Source: an uncultured Muribaculaceae bacterium
GTDB taxonomy: Bacteria > Bacteroidota > Bacteroidia > Bacteroidales > Muribaculaceae
Reading direction: 5' to 3'
NCBI GenBank assembly: GCA_947174275.1
Contig: CAMWIJ010000002.1
Coordinates: 1-64,000 of the forward strand
DNA: 64,000 bases
Shown here: positions 30,141-39,515 of the stretch, piece by piece
How positions within the stretch are numbered: position 1 is the stretch's first letter
Layout: every line of letters begins with the position of its first letter
Translations under genes and position numbers: made by a program
Notes under the pieces: model-generated
Told to the model about the DNA's origin: nothing
The model's input: only the letters and a program-made list of their open reading frames with translations
Databases searched by the model: none

Positions 30141-32231
30141 TTATTCACGCGTTTCGAAGCGAAGCGCCTTGTAATCGATTTTCTTGTTGGCACGGAGCGC
30201 CTGGTTCACGTTGAACTGGAACATGCGCGCTGCCTGGGGAGCGATCTGTTTGAAATCGAAGTCGCCGCCTGCGTTGTCGACATCAACAATCTCGAATACG
30301 ACAGCCGCGGTGCCGGTGGCTACAGGGCCAACGAGTTTGCCTTTTTCTGCTGCACCGACCGCTGCGAGGAATTTAGAGTCGCCGCGGAGTATGCCGCCGT
30401 CGTTCTGAGCGTAGTTCGCACGCACGGTGAGAGGCTGTGTGCCCATAGCCGAAGCGTATTCATCGACATTCTTGCCTTTGCCTGCATAGTCAGCCACAAG
30501 TTTTGCGCCTTTCTTGTCGGCACGCACACGTGCGGTGAGTTGCTCTGCGACTGTGGGGTCGGTGGCGGGGACATATCCGTCATAGATATCTGAAACGGCA
30601 ATCACGATAAATGAGTCGCCGGCATCAAGCACTTCCGAAACATCGCCTTTCTTGGCATCTTCCATAGCCCAGCGGACGAGTGACACGGTCTGGGGGATAC
30701 GCTGGCCGTTCTGGCCGATTACGGCGAAACGGTCGGGATATACGCGGCCTTTTTCGATATGGAAGCTTGATGAACCGATGTTTTCGGAAAAAGCTTTTGC
30801 GTTGGCGTTCTTGACGCTGTAGTCAGAGAGTTCCTTGCGGAGCGCAGATATTGTTTCTTCAGAGGGAACGAGCTTACGGGTGATTGAAGCCACTTCGTAG
30901 ATTGTCTGAGGCTCGTCTACGCTGTTGACCTTATAGCATACGCCGATTGCGTCCATATCCATGCGCGAGGGGTCGACCTGACCGCCGAAGAGAGCTGAGA
31001 GAATATCGCCCTTGAAGCTGTTGTCGGTTACGACATTCGCGCCCTGAGGTGCGTTGATGAAGCTGTCGGCATATCCTGCGAGAAGCGCGTTGTCGATAAG
31101 CTTGAGCTCTTTCTGGCTCACTTTCTGCACGCTGTCGCCATACTGTGCCACATCACCGGCGTTGACTGCCGCGATGATAGAGTCGATGGGAAGAGTGCCG
31201 TTGTCAGTGAGATAGAAATCTACGTCGGCCTTCTCGATGCCGGTCTTGGCGCCGAGGAGCTTGGCGAGGTTATAGGCCGAGCCGTTGAAGCTGAGCATCA
31301 CGACAGTGTCGGCAGCGATGCGGTCGATTGCATTGCGGAGCGATGCGGGGAGCGAAGCTGCACTACCGGTGTGCACCGATGTCTCGAATGCATAGTTGCC
31401 GGCGATAGCCTCTGTGCCGGGAGTGGTCTTGAGGCGTGACACTGCGTTGACAACTTCGTCACTTGCCGTGCTTGCATCCTGAGCCGAGGGGGTGGGAGTT
31501 ACAAGGATATAGTCGACGAGACGCACCTCGTTGTCGAGGCGATAGGCTTCTTTCTCCTTGTTGTAAAGGTCTTTGATTTCAGCGTCAGTGACGTCGAAGC
31601 CTTCGTTGGGAAGCGACGCGTAGTCAACTTTGGCTACGTTGAGAGTCACATTTTTGTTTTCGTCATAATATGCTTTTGCATCGAGCTTGTTGGCGGTGAT
31701 AGCGCCGAGCTGGAGCTGGAATTTGGCACTCATGAGCTGACGGCGGATACGGTTTTCCATATCGTCCCAGAGAGCGCGGGCGGTCTCCGAGCCACTTTCG
31801 TTTGAGTAGGCGTAGGAGTAGAAGTCCTCGGCCGAGGGGAACCCGTAGCGCTGCGCTTCCATCGAGGCAATCGAGCCGGGACCGAAGAGATAGTCTTGCA
31901 TCTCCTCGTCAGTGACAGTGATGCCGAGAGCTTCGAGCTCGTTGTTGAAAAGCTCTTCGTCGACAATCTGCTGGAGCGCCATCTCATCGGCGTAAGAGAA
32001 GTCGACATCATCGCGGCCGGACTGACGCATCTGCTCGGAGATCTGACTTGCCGAACGTTTCCACTTGTCATATTTCAATTTCTCACCGTCGACTTTCACA
32101 GCGGTGTCGCGGTCACCGAAAAATGAGGTAATGTTATCGGAAACTGCGGTAATGATAAACAATACGAGAGCCAGACCGAGGATAGATATCACCAGGGCAG
32201 GCCGTTTTCTAATGTGTTCTAATGCTGACAT
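30141..32231 (-). CDS. ppiD: SurA_N/PpiD-type peptidylprolyl isomerase
   Basis: MSALEHIRKRPALVISILGLALVLFIITAVSDN N-terminal TM; SurA_N and PPIC-like regions. Confidence 0.9.
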   Translation of the reverse strand: MSALEHIRKRPALVISILGLALVLFIITAVSDNITSFFGDRDTAVKVDGEKLKYDKWKRSASQISEQMRQSGRDDVDFSYADEMALQQIVDEELFNNELEALGITVTDEEMQDYLFGPGSIASMEAQRYGFPSAEDFYSYAYSNESGSETARALWDDMENRIRRQLMSAKFQLQLGAITANKLDAKAYYDENKNVTLNVAKVDYASLPNEGFDVTDAEIKDLYNKEKEAYRLDNEVRLVDYILVTPTPSAQDASTASDEVVNAVSRLKTTPGTEAIAGNYAFETSVHTGSAASLPASLRNAIDRIAADTVVMLSFNGSAYNLAKLLGAKTGIEKADVDFYLTDNGTLPIDSIIAAVNAGDVAQYGDSVQKVSQKELKLIDNALLAGYADSFINAPQGANVVTDNSFKGDILSALFGGQVDPSRMDMDAIGVCYKVNSVDEPQTIYEVASITRKLVPSEETISALRKELSDYSVKNANAKAFSENIGSSSFHIEKGRVYPDRFAVIGQNGQRIPQTVSLVRWAMEDAKKGDVSEVLDAGDSFIVIAVSDIYDGYVPATDPTVAEQLTARVRADKKGAKLVADYAGKGKNVDEYASAMGTQPLTVRANYAQNDGGILRGDSKFLAAVGAAEKGKLVGPVATGTAAVVFEIVDVDNAGGDFDFKQIAPQAARMFQFNVNQALRANKKIDYKALRFETRE

Positions 32232-32317
32232 TTATGATTTGTGTTTATTTTTATTTTAATGACTGGTATCGATTGCAGACGGCCGCGGCACACGGCGCGC
32301 TACCGCATTGAAGCGCA

Positions 32318-32325
32318 CAAAGATA
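32318..32325 (-). promoter_or_regulatory. Candidate -7 box (TATCTTTG) for ppiD
   Basis: TAnnTTTG match about 87 nt upstream of the ppiD start. Confidence 0.55.
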
Positions 32326-32412
32326 ACTTTTTTTTTGGTTATGTCAAAACTAATTCCGTCAATTTTACGATATTTTTTCACCATGTCGCGCACCACAGGG
32401 CCGTTTATATAA

Positions 32413-32434
32413 AAATACCTACTTTTAGGTATTT
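32413..32434. promoter_or_regulatory. Dyad aaataccta-cttt-taggtattt
   Basis: Perfect 9-bp arms; centred about 45 nt upstream of the start predicted from TAATTTTG at 32455-32462. Confidence 0.5.
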
Positions 32435-32454
32435 CGTATTATGGAATGACATAG

Positions 32455-32462
32455 TAATTTTG
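32455..32462 (+). promoter_or_regulatory. Orphan candidate -7 box (TAATTTTG)
   Basis: TAnnTTTG match; no annotated CDS directly downstream other than rex 200 nt away, which has its own -7 box. Confidence 0.4.
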
Positions 32463-32508
32463 CACCGGATAATTATACAAGAAGCTATTGTTTTAAACGT
32501 TAAAACCG

Positions 32509-32542
32509 GCGCCGCATCAGTTTGTGAAAACAGATGCGGCGC
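32509..32542 (+). other. Strong RNA-type hairpin with GTGA (GNRA) loop
   Basis: gcgccgcatc-a-gttt-gtga-aaac-a-gatgcggcgc: 10 bp + A/A mismatch + 4 bp + GTGA loop. Confidence 0.6.
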
Positions 32543-32642
32543 TGTAACTTCATACCGGCAGGCGCTGTCGGGCCGCACTGCCGACATTATAATATTAACA
32601 TAAATTTAGGCGTGGCGGCATCCCGATATGATATTTTTTTTG

Positions 32643-32650
32643 TATCTTTG
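32643..32650 (+). promoter_or_regulatory. Candidate -7 box (TATCTTTG) for rex
   Basis: TAnnTTTG match 15 nt upstream of the rex ATG. Confidence 0.55.
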
Positions 32651-32664
32651 CGAGCGAAAAACTT

Positions 32665-33336
32665 ATGACAACGACAATCAAAAACACCGATAAAGCGATG
32701 ATACCGGAGCCGGCTCTGCGCCGACTGCCGTGGTATCTGGCCTACGTCACGCTGCTTGACGAGCGTGGCATCGAATATGTGTCGTCGACGGCAATATCGC
32801 GCGAGCTCAATGTCGACGCCTCGCAGATTGCCAAAGACCTGTCGTTTCTCAACATAAAGGGCAAGACCCGCATAGGCTACGAGGTGAAGCTGCTGTGTCA
32901 CGAGTTGCAGGAGTTTCTGGGGTTCAAGCGCCGCCACAACGCCGTGGTGCTTGGCGTAGGCTCGCTCGGCGGCTCTCTGATACATGACTCCGGCCTCGCC
33001 AAATACGGGCTCAACATCGTGGCCGGATTTGACATCGACCAGAATATTGTCGGCACATCTGCCTGCGGAGTGCCTATCCTCGACATCTCATCGCTCGAGG
33101 CCACGATATCGCGGCTCAACGTCGAGGTGGGAATAATAACCCTCCCCGTCGACCACGCGCAGGAGGGAGCCGAACGGCTGATAAAAGCCGGAGTAAAGGC
33201 ACTGTGGAATTTCACGCCTTACCGCATACGAGCTCCCCGCGGCATTGTCATAACCAACACATCGATTTACGCACATCTGGCGGTGATGTACAACCGTCTT
33301 GACGCCCAGAAACGCTTAGATGAATATCCGTCATGA
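32665..33336 (+). CDS. rex: Redox-sensing transcriptional repressor Rex
   Basis: PEPALRRLPWYLAYV...ISRELNVDASQIAKDLSFL winged helix; VLGVGSLGGSLIHDSGLAKYGLNIVAGFDID Rossmann fold. Confidence 0.96.
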   Translation: MTTTIKNTDKAMIPEPALRRLPWYLAYVTLLDERGIEYVSSTAISRELNVDASQIAKDLSFLNIKGKTRIGYEVKLLCHELQEFLGFKRRHNAVVLGVGSLGGSLIHDSGLAKYGLNIVAGFDIDQNIVGTSACGVPILDISSLEATISRLNVEVGIITLPVDHAQEGAERLIKAGVKALWNFTPYRIRAPRGIVITNTSIYAHLAVMYNRLDAQKRLDEYPS

Positions 33337-33899
33337 AAATACTTGAGCTGAGAGACTCCGGCAGCAAAGCCAACGGTACGCTGCCTACACTTATCCTTAC
33401 CACAGACTCCTCCATAATCCGCGACAACAGGCCGGTGTTCCTGCCGGAAATATCACGCCGCTGGCGCTGCGACTTCTCGGTGGCCTACCTGATAAGCCGT
33501 CTCGGCAAATCGATATCCGAGAAATTCGCTCCGCGATATTACGACATGATGACACTGTGCGCGCGCTTTGTGCCTCTCGACATCGTGTCGCCCGAAGGAA
33601 GCGACACCGAAAACTGGACACCGTGGGCCACGGCATTTGACGGCGCACTGGCACTCGGGACATGGGTCGAAGCCTCCACTGTCAAGACAGTCGACATCAG
33701 GGCGCCGCAAAGCATAACATTCTCCAATGTCATGCCACCGGTCACCAAGTCAATCAAACTTCTGAGCAAAGACATGGTAATCAAGACAGGCGATATCATC
33801 ATCCCCCCCGCGCCTCTGCTGAGTTGCGCCATAGATATCGGCGACCGCGTGGAAGCCTCGGTCAACGGACAGGATGTGCTGAAGTTCAACATCAAATGA
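33333..33899 (+). CDS. Divergent fumarylacetoacetate hydrolase (FAH)-like protein
   Basis: RPVFLPEISRRWRCDFSVAYLISRLGKSISEKFAPRYYDMMTLCARFVPLD...WTPWATAFDGALALGTWV resembles FAH-family segments with substitutions; ATGA overlap with rex. Confidence 0.65.
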   Translation: MKILELRDSGSKANGTLPTLILTTDSSIIRDNRPVFLPEISRRWRCDFSVAYLISRLGKSISEKFAPRYYDMMTLCARFVPLDIVSPEGSDTENWTPWATAFDGALALGTWVEASTVKTVDIRAPQSITFSNVMPPVTKSIKLLSKDMVIKTGDIIIPPAPLLSCAIDIGDRVEASVNGQDVLKFNIK

Positions 33900-34025
33900 C
33901 AATCAACAGTCAACACAAGCAACCGACGGCCGGCACACAATAACATCGGCCGCCTCACGTTATAAAATACACCGGATACCAGCCGGACACATTTCTCAAT
34001 CATCAACAGAAACAGTTTTACAGCT

Positions 34026-37000
34026 ATGCCATACAGAAAAAAGACACTGATATACCTCTCCATGCTATGTGCCATGGCAGGCGCCAGCGGCGCATCGGCC
34101 ATGGACGCGGGGTATTACACCTCCTCTTCAGTATTGTCATCAGGACATTGGGTAAAAATACGCGTCAACGAGTCAGGTATACAGCAGATTACCCATCAGC
34201 AACTGCGTGAATGGGGATTTGACGACCCGTCGGCAGTGACAGTCTACGGCTTCGGCGGAGTGGTCGGAGTGCGGGAATTTCTTGACGCAAGCATACCCGA
34301 CGACCTGCCGCAGCAGCCCGTTGTACGCACTGACGACCGCCTGCTGTTTTACGGAGAGTCAAATTACCGTCCCAACTTCGTATATGCAGCATCAAAGCCG
34401 TCGACCGTATCCGGATGCCCCGACGCCGAGCGCAACCACGCCGCTGACGCCGGTTATTACTTCGTGACCGACTCGCAGCCGCAGCAGCAGCCCGAACGCA
34501 TACCCTACAAGCGCATCGGCACCAACCCGTTTCTGAAATATCACTGGGATATATCGATCATCGAGGAAGAGGTAGCCAACCCGCTGCATCAGGGACAGCT
34601 CTATTTCGGCCGTGACATATCGCAGGACTCCGACACGCTGAAGTTTTCATTTCCGCTCGTCGACCTTTATCACGACAGCAATTCCGGCAATTATTCAAAA
34701 GTCGTGCTCCACGACATACTTGTCGGATCAGGAAGCAACCTGACCTACGTCCTGTCATATCCCCACCGCGGTGAAGTTGTCGACAAAGTCATCAATCTCG
34801 ACAACAGCGACAAACATATACAGTTCAGCTCCAACGCCAACCGCTCCGACTCATATATATCAATGTCGATGCTGCCTGACGAGACATCCGTCGACCTGAC
34901 TCTGACGAAAGCGGCCAAATCGACATTCACCTATGCGGCAATCGACCGTCTCGCCTTTGCCTATCAGCGCCAGAACATACTCGGTGACCGTCCGTCTATG
35001 CTGCTGTGCTACGAAAAGATTGCAGCAGGCGAGGTAATAGAGATTACCCAGTCAAATCCTGATGTAATCGTGTGGAATGTAGATAACCCCTACAACGTGC
35101 GCCCGTATCAGACGAGCTACAATTATGGCGGCACGTGGACGATATTCACCACCGAAAAGGCATATAATTTAACAAGATATACGGACACCGCCCACCGCGA
35201 TATCGTATTCGACCCCAACAAACAACATCTGCCGGTGGAATATGCCGGAGAGGTCAACAATCAGGATATTCACGCCTGCGAAGTGCCCGACCTTGTCATT
35301 CTGTCGGCCGACGCCTTCGTTGACCAGGCCGAACGTCTGGCACAGATACACCGCGACCTGCTCGGCCATGATGTCGTCGTGCTGCGCCAGGAAGAGATAT
35401 TCAATGAGTTCTCGTCGGGAACACCGTCACTGTGGGGCATACGCAAGGCAATGAAGATGTTCTACGACCGTAATCCGTCAAAGATGAAGCACCTGCTTCT
35501 GTTCGGAGGCGCATTTTACGACAACCGCGGTCTCACCGCCACCGGCGCATCATTCAAAGAGAAAGGCGCACTTCTGCTCAACTACGGCACCCCCTACCAC
35601 AAGACGATGTCGTCAATCACCAAGGGCTACTCGTGCGACGCCTACTTCGGCATGCTCGGCGAAACTCCCCCCAACGACGAGTTCATAAACAACATGCAGC
35701 ACATCAACGTCGGCCGCATACCCGTGACCGACAGTTCGCAGGCCGCCAAAGCAGTAGACAAGATATACCAGTATCTGACCTACAGCCCGGCATCCGACAT
35801 CTACCAGCGCGTGCTTCTGATGGCCGACCACGGCGATACATCAGGCCACATGAGAAGCGCGGAGAAAACCGGAGCGTCATTCCTTGCCAACAACCCCGGA
35901 GTAACCCTCGTAAAAGGCTACAGCTCTCTGTATCCGACAAAAAACGGAAAGGCCATTCCTGCCAGAGAGGTGATAAAGCAGGCTCTCAAGAAAGGAGTCA
36001 TGTATCTCAATTACACCGGCCACGGCAAGCCCGACTACATAGGCACGTCAAACCTCTACCACATCACTGATGTGCACGACACACAATACGGCTACTTCCC
36101 CTTCGCCATGCTCGCCACATGTCAGGCCTATACATTCGACTGCCTCGAGCAGTCAATAGCCCAGGAGATGGTGATGCAGAACAACGGCGGCATGATAGGT
36201 GTCATCGCAGCCTGCCGCGAGGTATATCAGACCCACAACGAGACATTGTCAGAGACAATGGCCGATATATTCTCCAAATCGCCCCAGGGCACCACTACAG
36301 GCGATATATTGCGACTGAGCCGCAACTCCATCTATGAAAGAGTCAGCGGACTGAGCGACAACGCAGTGATGATCAACACCTCATGCTACAATCTGTGTGG
36401 CGACCCCGCCATACCGTTGTTCTTCTCCGGACATAAGATTACAATCGAGAGTGTCAACGGCGAAGCTTATGACGAAACCGAAGGAAGCCACAAGATTACA
36501 CCGCTCAAAGCAAATACAATCACCGGCTATATACAAAACCCGTCAGACGCAGGCTCGCCCTGGACTTCGTTCAACGGCAAAGTGATACTTACGCTCTACG
36601 AGCCGTCAATCGACCGCAAATGCGTGACATTCGGTGAGAATGACACTATCAAACAGGTGTTTACCGACGAGGATCAGCTGCTCGAAGCCAACGCCATTGT
36701 GACCGACGGCCGCTTTACTGTCAGCTTCACTCCCCCGATGCCCGTGCGCACAGGCGACTTCAACCGCGCCACAATCACAGCGGCGCTCCCCGACAACAGC
36801 GAGGTAGCTACCACCTACACCCTGTCACTCGCCTGCGACCCCGACCTTGCGCCGGAGACGCCTGACGACACCGAGGCCCCTGTAATAACCTCGCTCTATA
36901 TCGACAGCCCCGACTTTGTCAACGGCGACATAACCGGACAGGACTTCATTGTCTACGCCTCAGTCACCGACAATGAGAGCGGCATCTACAGCCCGACAGG

Positions 37001-37502
37001 CACTGTAGGCCCCACTTGCCGCATATCAATCGACAACACCATGAATTATCCCGTGGTGGGAACGGCGATTACTGACAACGGCGACGGCACAATCGAAATC
37101 GAATATCCGTTCACATCGCTCAGCGACGGACGCCACACCCTGACCCTCCACATCTCTGACAACGCCGGCAACAGCGCCTCACGCACCATCGATTTCACAA
37201 TCAACAACACCGGCGCCAACGCACGACTGAGCGTCGAGGAAGAGCCGGCGCGCGTACAGGCCACACTGTCGCTTCAGCACAACTTCACCGACACTCCGTC
37301 AGGACGCCTCATCATCGAAGATGAAGCCGGCAACACGGTCTACACCCGCGCCAATGTCAGCTTCCCCTTCGAATGGGATCTGACCGACATGTCAGGCAAT
37401 CTCGTGAGCGACGGCGTGTATCGCGCCTACGCCATCTGCAAGGGAGGCAACCTCTACGGCCACACTCCCAAAATCGACATTATCGTGGTGCAGCAGCCCT
37501 GA
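34026..37502 (+). CDS. porU: Type IX secretion system sortase PorU (C25-type cysteine peptidase)
   Basis: NYTGHGKPDYIG (His) and AMLATCQAYTFD (Cys) around the C25 active site; 1158 aa; C-terminal DLTDMSGNLVSDGVYRAYAI. Confidence 0.93.
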   Translation: MPYRKKTLIYLSMLCAMAGASGASAMDAGYYTSSSVLSSGHWVKIRVNESGIQQITHQQLREWGFDDPSAVTVYGFGGVVGVREFLDASIPDDLPQQPVVRTDDRLLFYGESNYRPNFVYAASKPSTVSGCPDAERNHAADAGYYFVTDSQPQQQPERIPYKRIGTNPFLKYHWDISIIEEEVANPLHQGQLYFGRDISQDSDTLKFSFPLVDLYHDSNSGNYSKVVLHDILVGSGSNLTYVLSYPHRGEVVDKVINLDNSDKHIQFSSNANRSDSYISMSMLPDETSVDLTLTKAAKSTFTYAAIDRLAFAYQRQNILGDRPSMLLCYEKIAAGEVIEITQSNPDVIVWNVDNPYNVRPYQTSYNYGGTWTIFTTEKAYNLTRYTDTAHRDIVFDPNKQHLPVEYAGEVNNQDIHACEVPDLVILSADAFVDQAERLAQIHRDLLGHDVVVLRQEEIFNEFSSGTPSLWGIRKAMKMFYDRNPSKMKHLLLFGGAFYDNRGLTATGASFKEKGALLLNYGTPYHKTMSSITKGYSCDAYFGMLGETPPNDEFINNMQHINVGRIPVTDSSQAAKAVDKIYQYLTYSPASDIYQRVLLMADHGDTSGHMRSAEKTGASFLANNPGVTLVKGYSSLYPTKNGKAIPAREVIKQALKKGVMYLNYTGHGKPDYIGTSNLYHITDVHDTQYGYFPFAMLATCQAYTFDCLEQSIAQEMVMQNNGGMIGVIAACREVYQTHNETLSETMADIFSKSPQGTTTGDILRLSRNSIYERVSGLSDNAVMINTSCYNLCGDPAIPLFFSGHKITIESVNGEAYDETEGSHKITPLKANTITGYIQNPSDAGSPWTSFNGKVILTLYEPSIDRKCVTFGENDTIKQVFTDEDQLLEANAIVTDGRFTVSFTPPMPVRTGDFNRATITAALPDNSEVATTYTLSLACDPDLAPETPDDTEAPVITSLYIDSPDFVNGDITGQDFIVYASVTDNESGIYSPTGTVGPTCRISIDNTMNYPVVGTAITDNGDGTIEIEYPFTSLSDGRHTLTLHISDNAGNSASRTIDFTINNTGANARLSVEEEPARVQATLSLQHNFTDTPSGRLIIEDEAGNTVYTRANVSFPFEWDLTDMSGNLVSDGVYRAYAICKGGNLYGHTPKIDIIVVQQP

Positions 37503-37526
37503 CGCCCGGCCACATATCTGATATAA

Positions 37527-37559
37527 AAAGTCCGCCGCACGACACCGCCGGCGGACTTT
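37527..37559 (+). terminator. Terminator stem-loop after porU
   Basis: aaagtccgccg ... cggcggacttt followed by gttctttta. Confidence 0.8.
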
Positions 37560-37652
37560 GTTCTTTTATCTGCTTGAAACCACAACCCGTAACCTTCAAA
37601 AATTTAACGTCGCGGTTACAATAAATTTACCGTTTTGCAGTTATAGTAATAT

Positions 37653-38864
37653 ATGAAAACAACTCTCATCAAACCGACCATTATCGGCGCAGCATGCCTC
37701 ATGCTGGCAAGCGGGGCAAAGGCCGACGACAATATCAAGAACGAATTCAACCCTATCGAGACCGGTGTGACCTCACTCTCGATAGCTCCCGACGCGCGAG
37801 GAGCCTCGATGGGCGACATCGGCGCGGCCACCGACCCCGACGCCTATTCCCAGTTCTGGAACCCGTCGAAATATGCGTTTGCCTACTCCGAAGCTGCCGT
37901 ATCGCTGAGCTACACCCCGTGGCTTCGCAAACTTGTCAACGACATCTTCCTTGCCGATGTGTCGGGCTACTGGAAACTCGGTTCCAACGACAATCAGGCC
38001 GTGTCGGCATCGCTGCGATATTTCTCACTCGGCGAGGTCAACACCAACGACCCCTCAGGCGTGGCCACCCAGAGCCTCAACCCCTACGAACTGTCGTTTG
38101 ACGTCGGTTATTCCCGCAAACTGTCGGAAAAATTCTCGATGGGAGTAGTGTTCCGCTACATCTATTCCGACCTCGGCTTCTCCAACTCCTACGCCGGCGA
38201 CCAGACCGTCGGAGCATCGGCATTCTCGGCCGACATCTCGGGCTACTACACCACCTACCCTATCGTGGGCCGAAGCGAATGCCAGTGGTCTTGGGGATGG
38301 AACATATCCAACATCGGTACGAAGGTCAACTACAACAACGGCGAAGACCCTGCGTTTCTGCCCACCAACCTTCGTCTCGGCACCACATTCATGTTCCCAC
38401 TGGCCGACTATCATAACCTCGCTCTCTCGGTCGATTTCAACAAACTTCTCGTTCCGGCCCGTCCGCGCGAAAGCGACTATGCCGACGACACCGACGGCGA
38501 ACGCGAATATCTCGATGCACTCCAGGAGTGGCAGGACATGTCGCCCATCACCGGTATATTCAAGTCATTTTCCGACGCCCCCGGCGGTTTCAAAGAGGAG
38601 TTGCGCGAGATAACCTACTCGCTCGGCGCCGAATATTCCTACAACCAGCAGTTTTTCCTGCGCGCCGGATATTACCACGAAAGCCAGTATAAAGGCAACC
38701 GCCAGTATTTCGGCATAGGCGCCGGCTTCTCGCTCAATGTGCTGCGTCTCGACGCCTCCTACATGATAGCCACCGCGCAGCAGTCGCCGCTTGACCAGAC
38801 ACTGCGCTTCTCGCTTACATTTGACATGGACGGCCTGCGCGAGATACTCGGCAAACGCAGATAA
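37653..38864 (+). CDS. porV: Type IX secretion system outer-membrane protein PorV
   Basis: NPIETGVTSLSIAPDARGASMGDIGAATDPDAYSQFWNPSKYAFA; FadL-like barrel; adjacent to porU. Confidence 0.94.
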   Translation: MKTTLIKPTIIGAACLMLASGAKADDNIKNEFNPIETGVTSLSIAPDARGASMGDIGAATDPDAYSQFWNPSKYAFAYSEAAVSLSYTPWLRKLVNDIFLADVSGYWKLGSNDNQAVSASLRYFSLGEVNTNDPSGVATQSLNPYELSFDVGYSRKLSEKFSMGVVFRYIYSDLGFSNSYAGDQTVGASAFSADISGYYTTYPIVGRSECQWSWGWNISNIGTKVNYNNGEDPAFLPTNLRLGTTFMFPLADYHNLALSVDFNKLLVPARPRESDYADDTDGEREYLDALQEWQDMSPITGIFKSFSDAPGGFKEELREITYSLGAEYSYNQQFFLRAGYYHESQYKGNRQYFGIGAGFSLNVLRLDASYMIATAQQSPLDQTLRFSLTFDMDGLREILGKRR

Positions 38865-38914
38865 TCGACTCGCATCCGGCATAATCATTGACGGTTACAA
38901 AATCTCCGATAGAT

Positions 38915-39397
38915 ATGGATATACGATCAGGCAACGGATTTGACGTGCACCGCTTCGCCCCCGACCGCGAGCTATGGCTCTGCGGCGTGAAAATACCTTA
39001 CGAACTCGGACTGCTCGGTCACAGCGACGCCGATGTGGCAATACACGCCCTGTGCGACGCACTGCTTGGCGCGCTCGCTCTGCGCGACATTGGTTACCAC
39101 TTTCCTGACACAGCCGAAGAATATCGCGGCGTCGACTCGCGCGTGCTTCTCCGCAAGGTCGTCAGCATGATCGAAGAGCGCGGCTACTCGATATCAAATG
39201 TCGATGTGACAATCATCGCGCAGGCGCCCAAACTGCTGCCCCACATCCCGCAGATGATAGCCACACTCGCCGATGACATGAAGATTGCTCCCGACCGCGT
39301 GTCGGTCAAGGCCACCACAACCGAACGCCTCGGCTTCACCGGGCGCAAGGAGGGGATAGCGACACAGGCGACAGCACTGCTGATAAAAGCACTGTAA
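38915..39397 (+). CDS. ispF: 2-C-methyl-D-erythritol 2,4-cyclodiphosphate synthase
   Basis: [54 protein letters not shown]. Confidence 0.97.
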   Translation: MDIRSGNGFDVHRFAPDRELWLCGVKIPYELGLLGHSDADVAIHALCDALLGALALRDIGYHFPDTAEEYRGVDSRVLLRKVVSMIEERGYSISNVDVTIIAQAPKLLPHIPQMIATLADDMKIAPDRVSVKATTTERLGFTGRKEGIATQATALLIKAL

Positions 39398-39474
39398 CAC
39401 CGCATCCTCCAGCTGATGACGTTTATCTCATAATTTTTGGCGTATATATCCTACCGGGCAGTCAGGAAATCCGT

Positions 39475-39482
39475 TAAATTTG
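39475..39482 (+). promoter_or_regulatory. Candidate -7 box (TAAATTTG)
   Basis: TAnnTTTG match 34 nt upstream of the 39516 start. Confidence 0.55.
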
Positions 39483-39515
39483 CTACGGACAAACTTAACA
39501 AATAATCCTGATAAC

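Noticed and set aside
32534-32668. 44-codon uORF ending in an ATGA overlap with rex
   Set aside because: Starts inside the hairpin stem, spans the rex -7 box and has an implausible Cys/His-rich composition; overlap probably fortuitous.
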